Of a DNA stretch of 43,144 nt, positions 25,196 to 34,987 are shown one piece after another (within the stretch, counting starts at the first letter, position 1; each line of letters begins with the position of its first letter). Below the pieces are notes generated by a model, which saw only the letters and a list, made by a program, of their open reading frames with translations, searched no databases and was not told the DNA's origin. A program made the position numbers and the translations under genes. The DNA is from Calothrix sp. MO_167.B12. GTDB lineage: Bacteria; Cyanobacteriota; Cyanobacteriia; Cyanobacteriales; Nostocaceae. The stretch is from assembly GCA_030066045.1 (NCBI GenBank), contig JASJCJ010000050.1, forward strand, positions 1 to 43,144, read 5' to 3'.

Positions 25196-26608
25196 ATGTA
25201 TAGAACGCTTCCAATAAAAGCTAATTTTGATGATGAAGAGAAAGCTTTTTGGGTTGACCAGTGTGAACATTCAAACAGTTTATATAATTGTGCGGTGTAC
25301 GAGGTAAAACAACGTCATTACGAAATGCTTAAAAATAAAAAAGCGTATACAACGTATTGGCGAGGAGATGACTTAAGAAGTGGATGGAAGACTTTTAAGA
25401 TAGAATCCAATTACTGTCAGTTAGACAAAGTATTAAAGCAAAATAAGCATTACAAAGCATTAGCAGCGCAATCTGCTCAACAAACCTTAAAATCCCTAGG
25501 TGAATCAATCACCAGTTATAACAAGTTAGTTGATAGATATTACAAAGGAGAAGGGGATAGACCTTCAATTCCTAGATATAGGAAATCAGGAGGTTTAAAC
25601 GCGGTTACTTTTCCAAGTCAAGCATTAAATTACTTTGATGAGTGTATTGTCCCTTCTGTTAGCAAGGGGACTAAGCCTGAGATGATAGCACCAATTAGAA
25701 TAGAACTACCTCATTTTATTAGTTTTGATTGGGTCAGAGAAATAACTATTCGCCCATGTCGTGGTGAATTTTGGATTGATTATGTGATTGATGATGGTAA
25801 GAAATCTATTGAAAATAATCCTAATCTTAACTATAACCATGCAATCAGCATCGACCACGGAGTCAAGTTTTGGTTATCAGCAGTCACAACTAAAGGTAAA
25901 AGTTTTATTGTTGAGTCCCCACATTTAAAAACAGCACTCCACAAGTACCGCAATCAGGTACAGCAGCACAAGAAAAATAAGCCAGGTAAATTCTGGGATG
26001 AATACCTTGATAAATTGACCGCAAAGCGTAATTTGCAAATTAGAGATGCAGTAAATAAAGCTGCTAGATTTATCACCAACAGATGTCTAAAAGACGGTAT
26101 CGGTAACTTAGTAATTGGCTGGAATGAAGGGAACAAAACAAATATTAATATCGGCAGAAGTAACAACTATGAAGTAGTTTCTATGCCCACCAAAAGATTA
26201 ATAGAAAGACTTAAACAATTATGTGAAGAATATGGTGTTAGATTCCACGTAACTAGTGAAGAATACACTTCTAAAGCATCTTTTGTTGACAGGGATGATT
26301 TACATCAATATGGTGAAAAACCCAAAGAATGGAAGCCATCAGGTAGAAGAATCAGCAGAGATGTATATAGAACAAAAGAAGGTTTGTTAATCCACGCGGA
26401 TTTGAATGCAGCAGCTAACATCTTGAGAAAAGTTGCAGACCAGATTTTTCCTAATAGATTAAGACGCAAGATTCATTTTGAAATGATTAAACGGGGTGCT
26501 TTGACTTGCCCCAAACGGTATGACATCTTTAGAAATCTAAAGAAGAAATATCGTAAGCAAACAACCTCACGCAGCACGGCTAACGGCTGCAAAGTGACAA
26601 CCGCTTAG
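25196..26608 (+). CDS. tnpB: TnpB-family protein (IS605 OrfB type), atypical active site
   Basis: A 470-residue protein from the ATG at 25196, preceded by a good ribosome-binding site (GGGAGGTG); a longer frame from 25133 lacks one. TnpB proteins are RNA-guided nucleases of IS200/IS605 elements. RuvC Asp residues are recognisable: Asp220 in SIDHGVKFWLSAV and Asp402 in IHADLNAAANI. The middle motif reads NLVIGWNEGNK, with Gly308 where typical TnpB has Glu (IVIEDL), and the usual CxxC zinc ribbon before the last Asp is absent (TSEEYTSKASFVDRDDL instead). Glu311 or Glu355/356 might replace the missing Glu. The gene is intact. It may be an active nuclease with a rearranged site, or an inactive derivative. 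Confidence 0.85.
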   Translation: MYRTLPIKANFDDEEKAFWVDQCEHSNSLYNCAVYEVKQRHYEMLKNKKAYTTYWRGDDLRSGWKTFKIESNYCQLDKVLKQNKHYKALAAQSAQQTLKSLGESITSYNKLVDRYYKGEGDRPSIPRYRKSGGLNAVTFPSQALNYFDECIVPSVSKGTKPEMIAPIRIELPHFISFDWVREITIRPCRGEFWIDYVIDDGKKSIENNPNLNYNHAISIDHGVKFWLSAVTTKGKSFIVESPHLKTALHKYRNQVQQHKKNKPGKFWDEYLDKLTAKRNLQIRDAVNKAARFITNRCLKDGIGNLVIGWNEGNKTNINIGRSNNYEVVSMPTKRLIERLKQLCEEYGVRFHVTSEEYTSKASFVDRDDLHQYGEKPKEWKPSGRRISRDVYRTKEGLLIHADLNAAANILRKVADQIFPNRLRRKIHFEMIKRGALTCPKRYDIFRNLKKKYRKQTTSRSTANGCKVTTA

Positions 26609-26610
26609 AA

Positions 26611-26633
26611 TCCCGTGTGTTTCAACCACGGGA
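26611..26633. repeat. Right-end hairpin of the TnpB element
   Basis: TCCCGTG and CACGGGA pair perfectly around TGTTTCAAC, starting three bases after the tnpB stop. In this family the guide RNA usually spans the 3' end of tnpB and this right end. Confidence 0.75.
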
Positions 26634-26680
26634 GAAGTCAAGTCAAGATAAAAAAGTAGGAGCATTACCCATTATTACCC

Positions 26681-27973
26681 ATGACATCAACCCTGCTGAA
26701 ATTCCCTCGTTTAAATGCACCTGTGCTACGCCAGTTACCCAACGGTTTAACTATTATTGCCGAGCAAATGCCCGTAGAAGCAGTTAATCTCAATGTGTGG
26801 GTTAATATTGGTTCCGCCGTTGAATCTGACAACATCAACGGCATGGCTCACTTTTTAGAACACATGATTTTTAAGGGTACGGAAAAACTGGCAAGTGGTG
26901 AATTTGAACGCCGTATAGAAGAACGGGGTGCAGTTACCAATGCGGCTACTAGTCAAGATTATACCCATTACTACATTACCACTGCTCCCAAGGACTTTGT
27001 GGAACTAGCAAACTTGCAAATTGAAGTAGTAACCAATGCGAGTATACCGGATGAAGCCTTTGAGCGGGAACGGTTGGTGGTTTTGGAAGAAATTAGGCGT
27101 TCTGAGGATAATCCCCGTCGTCGTACCTTTAGAAAGGCAATGGAAACTGCATTTAACAAGTTACCTTACAAACGTCCTGTATTAGGTCCAGAGGCGGTAA
27201 TTTCCCAGTTACAACCCCAACAAATGCGTAATTTTCATGGAACTTGGTATCAACCCCGTTCCATCACAGCAGTGGCTGTGGGTAATTTACCTGTGGAAGA
27301 GTTAATAGACACAATCGCAGAGGGATTTTCACAAGGAAGTAAACATCAAGGTTCGGCAGTTAATGATGCAGCAGTAGGGGTTGATAGAGAATTACCGTTT
27401 ACAGAAATTGTGCGCCAAGAATTTGTGGATGAAAGCCTACAAAAAGCTAGATTGGTAATGGTGTGGCGAGTTCCGGGAATGCAACAACTGGACGAAACCT
27501 ATGGTTTGGATGTATTAGCGGGGGTTTTAGGACATGGCAGAACATCCAGATTAGTTAGGGATTTGCGGGAAGACAGGGGTATTGCCACCCATATTGCTGT
27601 GAGTAATATGACTAATCGACTCCAGGGTATATTTTATATTTCTGCACAGTGTACAGTGGAAAATATTCCGGTAGTAGAAACTGCGATCGCTAATCATATC
27701 CGCAAGTTACAAACAGAAATAGTGCAAGACTCAGAAATTGCCCGTATCCGCACCAGGGTGGCTAATAGGTTTATTTTTAGTAATGAAAAACCAAGCGATC
27801 GCGCTAACTTATATGGCTATTATCAATCATTAGTAGGAAATTTGGAACCCGCTTTTGATTATCCCCTACATATTCATCAACAAAGTGGTGAAGACTTAAT
27901 GCAGGCCGCACAGCGCTATCTATCCCCAGATGCTTATGGTGTAGTGGTGATGAAGCCAGGTGATGGTTGTTAG
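26681..27973 (+). CDS. M16-family zinc metallopeptidase (processing-protease-like)
   Basis: A 430-residue protein of the pitrilysin/mitochondrial processing peptidase family. The inverted zinc motif HFLEH spans His57-His61 with catalytic Glu60, and the third ligand is Glu137 (VVLEEIRRSEDNP). The C-terminal M16 domain covers about 190-410 (TAVAVGNLP, VLAGVLGHGRTSRLVRDLRE). No signal peptide is evident. Members cut peptides, including targeting peptides; the substrate here is unknown. Many cyanobacteria carry paired M16 genes, one active and one inactive; here only the active type is present. It starts 36 bp after the TnpB element, whose insertion may have replaced its native promoter region. 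Confidence 0.92.
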   Translation: MTSTLLKFPRLNAPVLRQLPNGLTIIAEQMPVEAVNLNVWVNIGSAVESDNINGMAHFLEHMIFKGTEKLASGEFERRIEERGAVTNAATSQDYTHYYITTAPKDFVELANLQIEVVTNASIPDEAFERERLVVLEEIRRSEDNPRRRTFRKAMETAFNKLPYKRPVLGPEAVISQLQPQQMRNFHGTWYQPRSITAVAVGNLPVEELIDTIAEGFSQGSKHQGSAVNDAAVGVDRELPFTEIVRQEFVDESLQKARLVMVWRVPGMQQLDETYGLDVLAGVLGHGRTSRLVRDLREDRGIATHIAVSNMTNRLQGIFYISAQCTVENIPVVETAIANHIRKLQTEIVQDSEIARIRTRVANRFIFSNEKPSDRANLYGYYQSLVGNLEPAFDYPLHIHQQSGEDLMQAAQRYLSPDAYGVVVMKPGDGC

Positions 27974-28101
27974 TTGATAGTTGTTAGTTGTTAGTTGTTA
28001 GTTGATGGAGGGAAGGAGGACAAGAGGATTAAATTTATCTTCTGAGGTAATCCCAACTGTCAACTGTCAACTGTCAACTGTCAACTGTCAACTGTCAACC
28101 A
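27974..28101. repeat. STRRs TTAGTTG and TCAACTG between convergent genes
   Basis: TTAGTTGT heptamers (about 27967-28006) begin at the M16 stop codon, and CAACTGT heptamers (28054-28100) run up to the ribH stop. The entire gap between the two convergent genes is repeats, and the two heptamers are near-inverse of each other (TAGTTGT versus ACAACTA-like), so read-through RNAs could fold. Confidence 0.75.
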
Positions 28102-28680
28102 TCAAGTCACATCTTCCGATTCGCTTGTCAATGTTCCTACAACATTACCAGTAAGGGCAGCGGGTAAAGATTGAGAATTATCGGAGTATGCCTGGGTAAT
28201 ATTTGGGCGTAAATTCCGCATTAAACTTCCCATTTCCAAGGCATTCATGGCGTATTCCCAACCCAAATTACTTTTAATACCCGCCCTTTCCAAAGCCTGT
28301 TGCATGGTATCTGTGGTCAAAATCCCAAATATTACTGGTACGCCAGTTTGAAAAGATGCAGCAGCGATTCCCTTGGCAACTTCAGATGAAACTACATCAA
28401 AATGAGGTGTTTGTCCCCGGATGACAGCACCCAGGCAAATCACTGCATCATAGCGTTGGGACAGTGCTAATTGCCGAGCTACCAAGGGCACTTCAAAGCT
28501 ACCAGGAACCCATATATAGTCTACTTGAGAACCTTGGGGGTTAACATCTATACCGTGGCGTTTTAAGCAATCTTGACACCCTTGTAACAATTTATTGGTG
28601 ACTAAATCGTTGAACCTACCTATAACTATTGCAAATCGCAATGGTTGTGTCTGAGTAAAAGTACCTTCAAAAACTGCCAT
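28102..28680 (-). CDS. ribH: 6,7-dimethyl-8-ribityllumazine synthase
   Basis: Penultimate enzyme of riboflavin synthesis; condenses 5-amino-6-ribitylaminouracil with dihydroxybutanone phosphate. The 192-residue protein carries the family motifs: [42 protein letters not shown] with catalytic His93, and [22 protein letters not shown]. It assembles into a capsid-like shell in most bacteria. The C-terminal extension after LRPNIT ([14 protein letters not shown]...) is longer than in many homologues. It lies downstream of psbZ on the same strand, with a 200-bp gap. Confidence 0.96.
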   Translation of the reverse strand: MAVFEGTFTQTQPLRFAIVIGRFNDLVTNKLLQGCQDCLKRHGIDVNPQGSQVDYIWVPGSFEVPLVARQLALSQRYDAVICLGAVIRGQTPHFDVVSSEVAKGIAAASFQTGVPVIFGILTTDTMQQALERAGIKSNLGWEYAMNALEMGSLMRNLRPNITQAYSDNSQSLPAALTGNVVGTLTSESEDVT

Positions 28681-28880
28681 GACCGCCTCTAAATCTACTA
28701 TACTTCTTGCAAATACACACTTTTTTCGGAAATCACAGGAGCAGCGAAGTCCTGAGAATGGTAAAAAAATAAAAGCGATCGCTTTTTCTTCTTTATACCT
28801 GATTATCTATGTTTCCTCAGGTTACTCCTCTACCCCTGTATTCCCTATGCTATTTGCCTGGGACTGGTCATAGCAGTTCC

Positions 28881-29069
28881 TTAAACTACGAAAAAGTTTA
28901 AGATTCCCACTACAATTACCAAAATACCCCAGGCAATAGAACCAATCCAAAGAAACTTTTTAGATTCAATCCAACTTTGAGGAGTGGCATAGGCAACAGG
29001 TACGCCAATCACCATCACAAAAGATAAAAGAACTAGGGCTAATAACGCAACTTGGAATATGATATCCAT
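28881..29069 (-). CDS. psbZ: Photosystem II protein PsbZ (Ycf9)
   Basis: A 62-residue thylakoid membrane protein with two transmembrane helices ([20 protein letters not shown] and [20 protein letters not shown]) separated by the conserved [16 protein letters not shown] loop and ending in NFFVV. PsbZ is a small subunit of the photosystem II core. I chose the ATG at 29069 (MDIIFQ) because PsbZ is normally 62 residues and a ribosome-binding site (GAGAAGGGAAA) sits just upstream; an in-frame start five codons earlier would fall on that site. ribH lies downstream on the same strand. Confidence 0.96.
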   Translation of the reverse strand: MDIIFQVALLALVLLSFVMVIGVPVAYATPQSWIESKKFLWIGSIAWGILVIVVGILNFFVV

Positions 29070-29084
29070 TTTCCCTTCTCCCAA

Positions 29085-29579
29085 TACGGCTAAATATTAA
29101 AAATGAGGATATCTGACACCTGACGGTTGACAGATTACGCCTATTTGTAAAGTATCAGAAAACTCATCGTTTTAGTCTTTGTCTTTTTCCGTTGGGGAAC
29201 TTCAAAAAATTAATGGCGTTGCTCAATCTAGGTATGAATTTATCTCACGCAAAGACGAGCCAGTGCGTTGGGCGGTAAGCCACTGCGGTGGACGGGTTCC
29301 CCGGCATAAAGCAAGTGGCGCAACCCAAAGGGCTCCGCCGACTTGAAGCAACTGGCGTGCAAAGACGCAAAGAGTAAGAGTTATAAGTATCCTAGGGCTT
29401 GCTGAAAGGTCTTTTGGCAAGGGTAGGGAACTTTTAACGGAAAACTCTTAACAGTTTCAGGGAACTCTAAGAAATAAATTATCCAAGTTCTGAACTCCAA
29501 CTACTTCTTTTATTCCCCCTGCTCCCTATTCCCTGCTCCCTGCTCCCTTGCCCCTGTCAATCGCTGATAATAATTAATT
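29085..29579. other. Spacer with dispersed repeats
   Basis: Contains the psbZ promoter region, a GGCGTTGCTCAATCTAGG / ATCTCACGC element (about 29214-29253) with AAAGACG units, a compound GAGCCAGTGCGTTGGGCGG... hairpin repeat (about 29258-29360) related to 12061-12107, an AGGGCTTGCTG repeat (29393) and CCCTGCTCCCT-type repeats before the next gene. No gene was seen. Confidence 0.6.
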
Positions 29580-32288
29580 ATGGACTTAATTTTATGCCAC
29601 ACTACAGCAGATTTTGATGCCTTGGGAGCAGCGGTAGGACTAACCCGGCTACTACCAGGGAGTAAAATTGTCCTGACTGGCGGCGCTCACCCCCCAGTAC
29701 GGGATTTTTTGGCATTGCATCGGGATGAATATCCGTTAATTGAACGACGTTCGGTAAATCCCAAAAAAATCCGTTCTCTAATTGTAGTGGATACCCAATA
29801 CCGCGATCGCTTGGGGAAGGCCTCACCATGGTTTGATTTACCCCAATTGCAAGCAATAATTCTTTACGATCATCACCTGGGACAACAAGGGGATATCCCA
29901 GCAACAAAAGTAAATATTTCTGAAGTGGGAGCTACCACCACCCTCATTGCTGAACAATTGCAACAGCAGCAAATTCAACTGACTCCAGCAGAAGCTACAG
30001 CAATGGCTTTAGGTATCCACGTAGATACAGGTTCCCTGATGTACGATAGTGCCACTCCCCGGGATGCCCAGGCATTAGCTTGGTTAATGGCACAAGGAGC
30101 TAGTTTATCGGTGGTGGCTGAATATGTGGAACCAGGATTATCACTCCACTTACAGCAGCTATTAACGATCTCCCTTGACGAAATGCAATATCTATGCATT
30201 CGTGGTTATACCATTGCTTGGGTAATTTTGAGAACCGATGGATTTGTGCCGGGATTGTCTAGTTTGGCATCGGAGTTAGTGGAGTTAACAGAAATTGATG
30301 CTTTACTATTGGCGAATGAATATCCTAGTCGGGAAGGGGAAGCTTATCGGTTGGCGTTGATTGGGCGATCGCGAATTCCCGATGTGAACCTCAATCAACT
30401 ATTTCAACCTGTTGGTGGTGGGGGACATTCCCAAGCTGCATCTGTAAATCGTCGGGGAGTAGAGACCCAAGTAATATTAAACCAACTGTTGGATGGGTTG
30501 AAGGCTCAAATTCCCCATCCTCCCAGAGCGCGGGATTTAATGTCCTCCCCCGTGCGTACCATTCGCCCGGATACTACTATTGCCCAAGCACAGCGGATTT
30601 TATTACGTTACGGACATTCTGGCTTATCGGTGGTGGATGCCACTGGCAAGTTAGTGGGAATTATTTCTCGACGGGATTTGGATATTGCCCTCCACCACGG
30701 TTTTAGCCATGCTCCCGTTAAGGGATATATGACCTTGAACCTGAAAACTATTACACCTGAAACTACACTGCCACAAATTGAGTCATTGATGGTGACCTAT
30801 GATATTGGAAGGTTGCCAGTGTTGGAGAATGAAGATTTAGTAGGTATTGTCACCAGGACTGATGTGTTGCGGGAGTTACATCAATCCACTAAAGATAAGG
30901 GACAGAGGGTAGAAGGAACCAGGGAAAACAGAGAAAATTTGCCCACCTTGGCAGAATTACGGGAACGCCTAACTCCCTCTTTATGGGAATTACTCACCAA
31001 AGCTTCTTTACAGGCAAAACAACGGGGCTGGCATCTCTATTTGGTGGGGGGAGCCGTGCGGGATTTATTATTAGCAGAGAAAGCATCTGGCAGTTTATTA
31101 ATTCAAGATATTGATTTGGTGGTGGATGGCTTTCATAAATCTGCTGATGTGGGGGCTGGGGTAGAGTTAGCCAAAGCACTGCAAGAAATTTATCCTGGAG
31201 CGCGGTTGGAAATTCACGGAGCTTTTCAAACAGCGGCTTTGTTATGGCATAAGGATTCAGACTTGGACTCCTTGTGGGTGGATATTGCCACCGCCAGAAC
31301 AGAGTTTTACCCTTATCCCGCCGCGAATCCGGAGGTAGAAGCGAGTTCCATTCGTCAAGACTTGTATCGGCGTGACTTCACCATTAACGCCTTAGCCTTG
31401 CGCCTCACCCCTCCCCGTGCAGGAAAATTACTAGATTTCTTTGGTGGGTTATTAGACTTAGAAGCCAAGCAAATTCGCGTATTACACGCCAACAGCTTTA
31501 TTGAAGACCCCACCCGGATATTTCGTGGAGTGCGTTTTGCCGTGCGTTTCGGCTTTGAAATTGAGTCCCAAACCCAAGAATATATTCGCTACGCCATTAA
31601 CAGTGGAATTTACGATCGCACCACCAAGGAAAACAACCGCGCACCAGCCCTACAAACCCGACTGAAAGCCGAATTAAAGCATATTTTAGAAGCTCCCTAT
31701 TGGCGATTAGCTCTGCAATTATTGGATAATTTAGGGGCATTACAGTGCATTCATCCCACCCTCAAACTTGATAGAAAACTGCTGGGGCGATTGCGGTTAT
31801 TAGAGTATTGTGTCCAGCAATTTGACCATCAGTATGGTTTAATACTGTGGCAATTGCGCCTAGAAGTTTTAATTGCCTCCATAGCACCCCAATATCGGCA
31901 GAAAGTTGGCAAAAATCTGCAACTACATGAAGATGGCATTAAACGATTGCAGAATTTAGCCCCAGCGCAGGACCAGATACAAGCATCCTTACCCGCATCT
32001 GAATATCCCAGCCAGGTAGTCAAATTATTGCGCCAGTATGACTTGCCAATGTTGTTGTTAATTGCCCTGCATAGCCCGAGAATTTTGAGAAGGCAAATTT
32101 GGTACTATATGACCAAATTATCCCACATACAACCAATTCTCAACGGCAATGACCTGAAAAAATTAGGTTACAAACCAGGACCAATGTATCGGCAAATGTT
32201 AGATGATTTACTCACCGCCACCTTAGATGGAGAAATTTGCGATCGCACCCAGGCAGAGTTATTTTTAGCACATCATTATCCCCGATGA
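29580..32288 (+). CDS. DHH-CBS-tRNA nucleotidyltransferase fusion (A-adding/CCA type)
   Basis: A 902-residue protein in three parts. N-terminal DHH phosphoesterase (about 1-300) with [22 protein letters not shown], the DHH triplet at 97-99 and a DHHA1 motif [10 protein letters not shown] (279-288). Two CBS domains follow at about 316-435. After a polar linker ([19 protein letters not shown]) comes a class II nucleotidyltransferase: [10 protein letters not shown] (488-497), metal ligands in QDIDLVVDG (Asp510, Asp512), [10 protein letters not shown] and [11 protein letters not shown]. Such fusions occur in cyanobacteria and some deep-branching bacteria, and add A or CCA to tRNA 3' ends; the DHH part may trim RNA and the CBS pair may sense adenylates. 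Function of the added domains is inferred. Starts with ATG at 29580. Confidence 0.93.
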   Translation: MDLILCHTTADFDALGAAVGLTRLLPGSKIVLTGGAHPPVRDFLALHRDEYPLIERRSVNPKKIRSLIVVDTQYRDRLGKASPWFDLPQLQAIILYDHHLGQQGDIPATKVNISEVGATTTLIAEQLQQQQIQLTPAEATAMALGIHVDTGSLMYDSATPRDAQALAWLMAQGASLSVVAEYVEPGLSLHLQQLLTISLDEMQYLCIRGYTIAWVILRTDGFVPGLSSLASELVELTEIDALLLANEYPSREGEAYRLALIGRSRIPDVNLNQLFQPVGGGGHSQAASVNRRGVETQVILNQLLDGLKAQIPHPPRARDLMSSPVRTIRPDTTIAQAQRILLRYGHSGLSVVDATGKLVGIISRRDLDIALHHGFSHAPVKGYMTLNLKTITPETTLPQIESLMVTYDIGRLPVLENEDLVGIVTRTDVLRELHQSTKDKGQRVEGTRENRENLPTLAELRERLTPSLWELLTKASLQAKQRGWHLYLVGGAVRDLLLAEKASGSLLIQDIDLVVDGFHKSADVGAGVELAKALQEIYPGARLEIHGAFQTAALLWHKDSDLDSLWVDIATARTEFYPYPAANPEVEASSIRQDLYRRDFTINALALRLTPPRAGKLLDFFGGLLDLEAKQIRVLHANSFIEDPTRIFRGVRFAVRFGFEIESQTQEYIRYAINSGIYDRTTKENNRAPALQTRLKAELKHILEAPYWRLALQLLDNLGALQCIHPTLKLDRKLLGRLRLLEYCVQQFDHQYGLILWQLRLEVLIASIAPQYRQKVGKNLQLHEDGIKRLQNLAPAQDQIQASLPASEYPSQVVKLLRQYDLPMLLLIALHSPRILRRQIWYYMTKLSHIQPILNGNDLKKLGYKPGPMYRQMLDDLLTATLDGEICDRTQAELFLAHHYPR

Positions 32289-32409
32289 GGAGGAGTGTAG
32301 ACGCACAGTGGCTTTCTGTAGGTTAGAGTAGGAGTGATAGAGTAGTGGAAAACAGCATTAATTAAGAAATTACAAAAAAACTAGAGAAAATAGAAAACAG
32401 CTACTAAAC

Positions 32410-33147
32410 ATGGCTTTAGAAAGTAAGATGACAGAGTTTACCACAGACCAGCAGCAGTGGGTTTGTACGGTTTGTGGCTATAACATGATTGGTGATATGC
32501 CTGATGTTTGTCCTTTCTGCAGAGCACGTCATGATAAATTCGTAAGCTGGGATAAGGCAGAACAGACCTATAGAGTGACCCCACATCGGGTAAATGACTA
32601 CGTTACACAGTTGATTTCTGTGCCTCGTCTGGGGATAGAACACGCTGCTTATCGTATTGAAACTGATAGTGGCGCAGTCTGGATTGATTGTCCATCCGCA
32701 TTCAATCGGGATTTAGAGCCAGTAGAAGCTATTTATTTCACCCACAAGGATTTCATGGGTGCATCTAACCAATACCGTGAACTATGGGATGCTAAAGTTT
32801 ATTTGCACATTAATGATACTGAACATCCCCTTGCCCAGCAATTTCCTGTTGACAACATAATTTACGGTGACTTTACCGAGCATGGGATTGAAGCTTTCTA
32901 TATTGGTGGTCATACACCAGGGTTCATGATATATATCTATGGTAAGGTCTTGTTTATTTGTGACTACGCTTTCCCTCCAGGACCTAGTATGAAATTCAAT
33001 CCCTTTGGACCGAAAAATAAAACCCGTAAACGCGCATCACGGATACTAGATATCGTTTCCAAGAGATCCCTTGAGGTTGTATGTGGCTTCAACTTTATTA
33101 CTGAATTTGATAGCTGGCGTGAGGATTTCCAGAACCTACTAAATTGA
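32410..33147 (+). CDS. Rubredoxin-like domain plus degenerate metallo-beta-lactamase fold
   Basis: A 245-residue protein. The N-terminus is a rubredoxin-like metal knuckle with Cys19, Cys22, Cys34 and Cys37 (CTVCGYNMIG...CPFC). The rest resembles a metallo-beta-lactamase fold, with FTHKDFMG at 110-117, GGHTPGF (His168) and ICDYAF (Asp185). Compared with the usual HxHxDH, the first and last His are Phe110 and Phe115, so the normal di-metal site is incomplete and hydrolase activity is doubtful. Flavo-diiron proteins combine similar domains but in another order and without these changes. An electron-transfer or metal-binding role is possible but unproven. ATG at codon 7 is an alternative start. 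Confidence 0.8.
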   Translation: MALESKMTEFTTDQQQWVCTVCGYNMIGDMPDVCPFCRARHDKFVSWDKAEQTYRVTPHRVNDYVTQLISVPRLGIEHAAYRIETDSGAVWIDCPSAFNRDLEPVEAIYFTHKDFMGASNQYRELWDAKVYLHINDTEHPLAQQFPVDNIIYGDFTEHGIEAFYIGGHTPGFMIYIYGKVLFICDYAFPPGPSMKFNPFGPKNKTRKRASRILDIVSKRSLEVVCGFNFITEFDSWREDFQNLLN

Positions 33148-33219
33148 GTTAGGGAACATCAAAAAATAAATTACTCAATATTCTGGATTTGAACTACTTG
33201 CTTTACTCCTTCCTTCCTA

Positions 33220-34479
33220 ATGTCTCAAGTCGATATCCTCATTCTTTCCAATGGTCCAGGGGAAGTAACCACCTGGGTACGTCCAGTCGTCAAAGTGTTA
33301 CGTAAGGGTTTGGGAAATGACCGTTCCCAAGTGAGAATTTCCGTGGTTTTATCCCCCTGTGTTAACGCTAGTGGTAAAGAAGTAGACATAGCAGCATCTT
33401 ATCCAGAAGTGGATAGAGTGCAAGGCGCAGAGCATTTCTTCCCGTTTTTACTCAGGGGAACCACTGCGGATAATTGGGATTGGAGCAGTAAAGGCGTAGT
33501 AATATTTTTGGGTGGCGACCAATTTTTCCCCATAATTATTGGTAAAAGACTGGGCTATAGAACAGTGGTATATGCAGAGTGGGAAGCACGTTGGCACAAC
33601 TTAATTGATCGATTTGCAGTGATGAAACCAGAAGTTGCAGCCAAGGTATCCCCAAAATATGCCCATAAATTTACAGTAGTTGGGGACTTGATGGCAGGAG
33701 CAAGGGAAGAACAAAGGGATTGTCAGTCTGAAACACAGCCACACCCCACAGAATTAATTGGTCTTTTACCCGGCTCTAAAAGTGCAAAATTGACTCAAGG
33801 AGTACCTTTAGCATTAGCGATCGCAGAATACATCCATGCACAAAGACCCAAGACTAAGTTTATCATTCCCGTGGCTCCCACATTAGATTTACAAACCTTA
33901 GTTGATTTTGCCAATCCCCACAAAAATCCCCTTGTCCGCATATTTGGCAGTCCGTCGACAGAATTATTAAATTCCCAGCCTCCAACCTTAAAAACAGCAA
34001 CGGGATTAACCATCGAGCTAATTACCGCCAATCCCGCTTATCACGTTTTATCTCAATGTAGTATTTGTCTAACTACCGTTGGGGCAAACACCGCTGAACT
34101 CGGTTCCCTTGGCGTACCCATGATTGTTTTATTACCCACTCAACAACTAGATGCCATGCGTGCTTGGGATGGTTTACCAGGATTATTGGCGAATTTACCT
34201 TTAGTTGGTTCTGGTTTTGCCAAAGTGATTAATTGGTTAGTGTTCAAACGCAAAGGTTTATTAGCATGGCCCAATATTTGGGCAAGGGAGGAGATTGTAC
34301 CGGAATTAGCGGGGAAACTACATCCCCCAGAAGTTGGGGAAATGGTTTTAGACTACTTGCAAAATCCAGAGAAACTAGTAGATATGCAAAATAAATTAAG
34401 GAGTGTCAGAGGAGAAACTGGTGCAGCCCAAAAAATAACTGATTTAGTTATGGAAGAATTAAAAGAATTTAGAATTTAG
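33220..34479 (+). CDS. LpxB-like (lipid-A-disaccharide synthase-related) glycosyltransferase
   Basis: A 419-residue protein resembling the cyanobacterial branch of lipid A disaccharide synthases. Recognisable stretches are DILILSNGPGEVTTWVRPVV near the start, GGDQFFPIIIGKRLGY, YAEWEARW, VVGDLMAGA, IGLLPGSKSAKL (nucleotide-sugar side) and TTVGANTAELGSLGVPMIVLLPT near the C-terminus. It has the two-domain GT-B shape. True LpxB joins lipid A sugars, but most cyanobacteria lack canonical lipid A with Kdo, so the acceptor is uncertain. It follows the rubredoxin-like gene by 72 bp on the same strand; co-transcription is possible. A TTTAGAA STRR begins at its stop codon. Confidence 0.82.
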   Translation: MSQVDILILSNGPGEVTTWVRPVVKVLRKGLGNDRSQVRISVVLSPCVNASGKEVDIAASYPEVDRVQGAEHFFPFLLRGTTADNWDWSSKGVVIFLGGDQFFPIIIGKRLGYRTVVYAEWEARWHNLIDRFAVMKPEVAAKVSPKYAHKFTVVGDLMAGAREEQRDCQSETQPHPTELIGLLPGSKSAKLTQGVPLALAIAEYIHAQRPKTKFIIPVAPTLDLQTLVDFANPHKNPLVRIFGSPSTELLNSQPPTLKTATGLTIELITANPAYHVLSQCSICLTTVGANTAELGSLGVPMIVLLPTQQLDAMRAWDGLPGLLANLPLVGSGFAKVINWLVFKRKGLLAWPNIWAREEIVPELAGKLHPPEVGEMVLDYLQNPEKLVDMQNKLRSVRGETGAAQKITDLVMEELKEFRI

Positions 34480-34987
34480 AATTTAGAATTTAGAATTTGG
34501 AATTGCGTTTTGCAACGGAGATTTTACCCCGACGCAAAACGTACTGCTTGTAGAACCAGGGGAATTTAACCCCCAAAGTTGGTTAAAAATTAAACCTCTT
34601 CCAGATTGATAACCACCTTTTTCAAGCTAGTTTCTCATGTACATTTATTTGTACACAACCAAGGAGCTGAAAATGCTTTGTAACTAACTCCTCAAGGGCG
34701 CACGCAATGCGCCCCTACTCCACGCCTTATTTTCAAGCTAGCCCCTCATGAACGTTTGTACACAACCTGCCCATGAAAATAACTCGACTGCGTCTCCCAC
34801 ACCTAAGCTGTCAGCTGTCAACTGTCAACTAGCAACTAACAACTAACAACTATCAACTATCAACCATTTTCAAGCTAGCCCCTCATGAACGTTTGTACAC
34901 AACCTGCCCATGAAAATATCTTGAGTGCGTCTCCCACACCTAAGCTGTCAACTGTCAACTAACAACTAACAACTAACAACTATCAAC
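34463..34987. repeat. STRR and dispersed repeats downstream of the LpxB-like gene
   Basis: TTTAGAA heptamers (34463-34498) overlap the 3' end of the LpxB-like gene. GGGCGCACGCAATGCGCCCC follows at about 34696, and two nearly identical copies of the TTTTCAAGCTAGCCCC...CACACCTAAGCTGTCA repeat lie at 34731-34815 and 34867-34950, separated and followed by GTCAACT/AACTAAC STRRs running up to the next stop codon. No gene was seen. Confidence 0.8.

Larger units (their letters stand above)
24897..26645 (+). mobile_element. IS200/IS605-type element carrying tnpB only (no tnpA)
   Basis: The left end has a 9-bp perfect hairpin CCCCTGGTT-GTA-AACCAGGGG (24915-24935) and a second stem GCAAGGTT/AACCTTGC (24949-24966). 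The right end has a 7-bp perfect hairpin TCCCGTG/CACGGGA (26611-26633) directly after the tnpB stop. No Y1 transposase gene is present, so movement would need TnpA in trans. The element sits between the kinase start (24850) and the M16 peptidase (26681). Exact ends are not certain. Confidence 0.75.
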
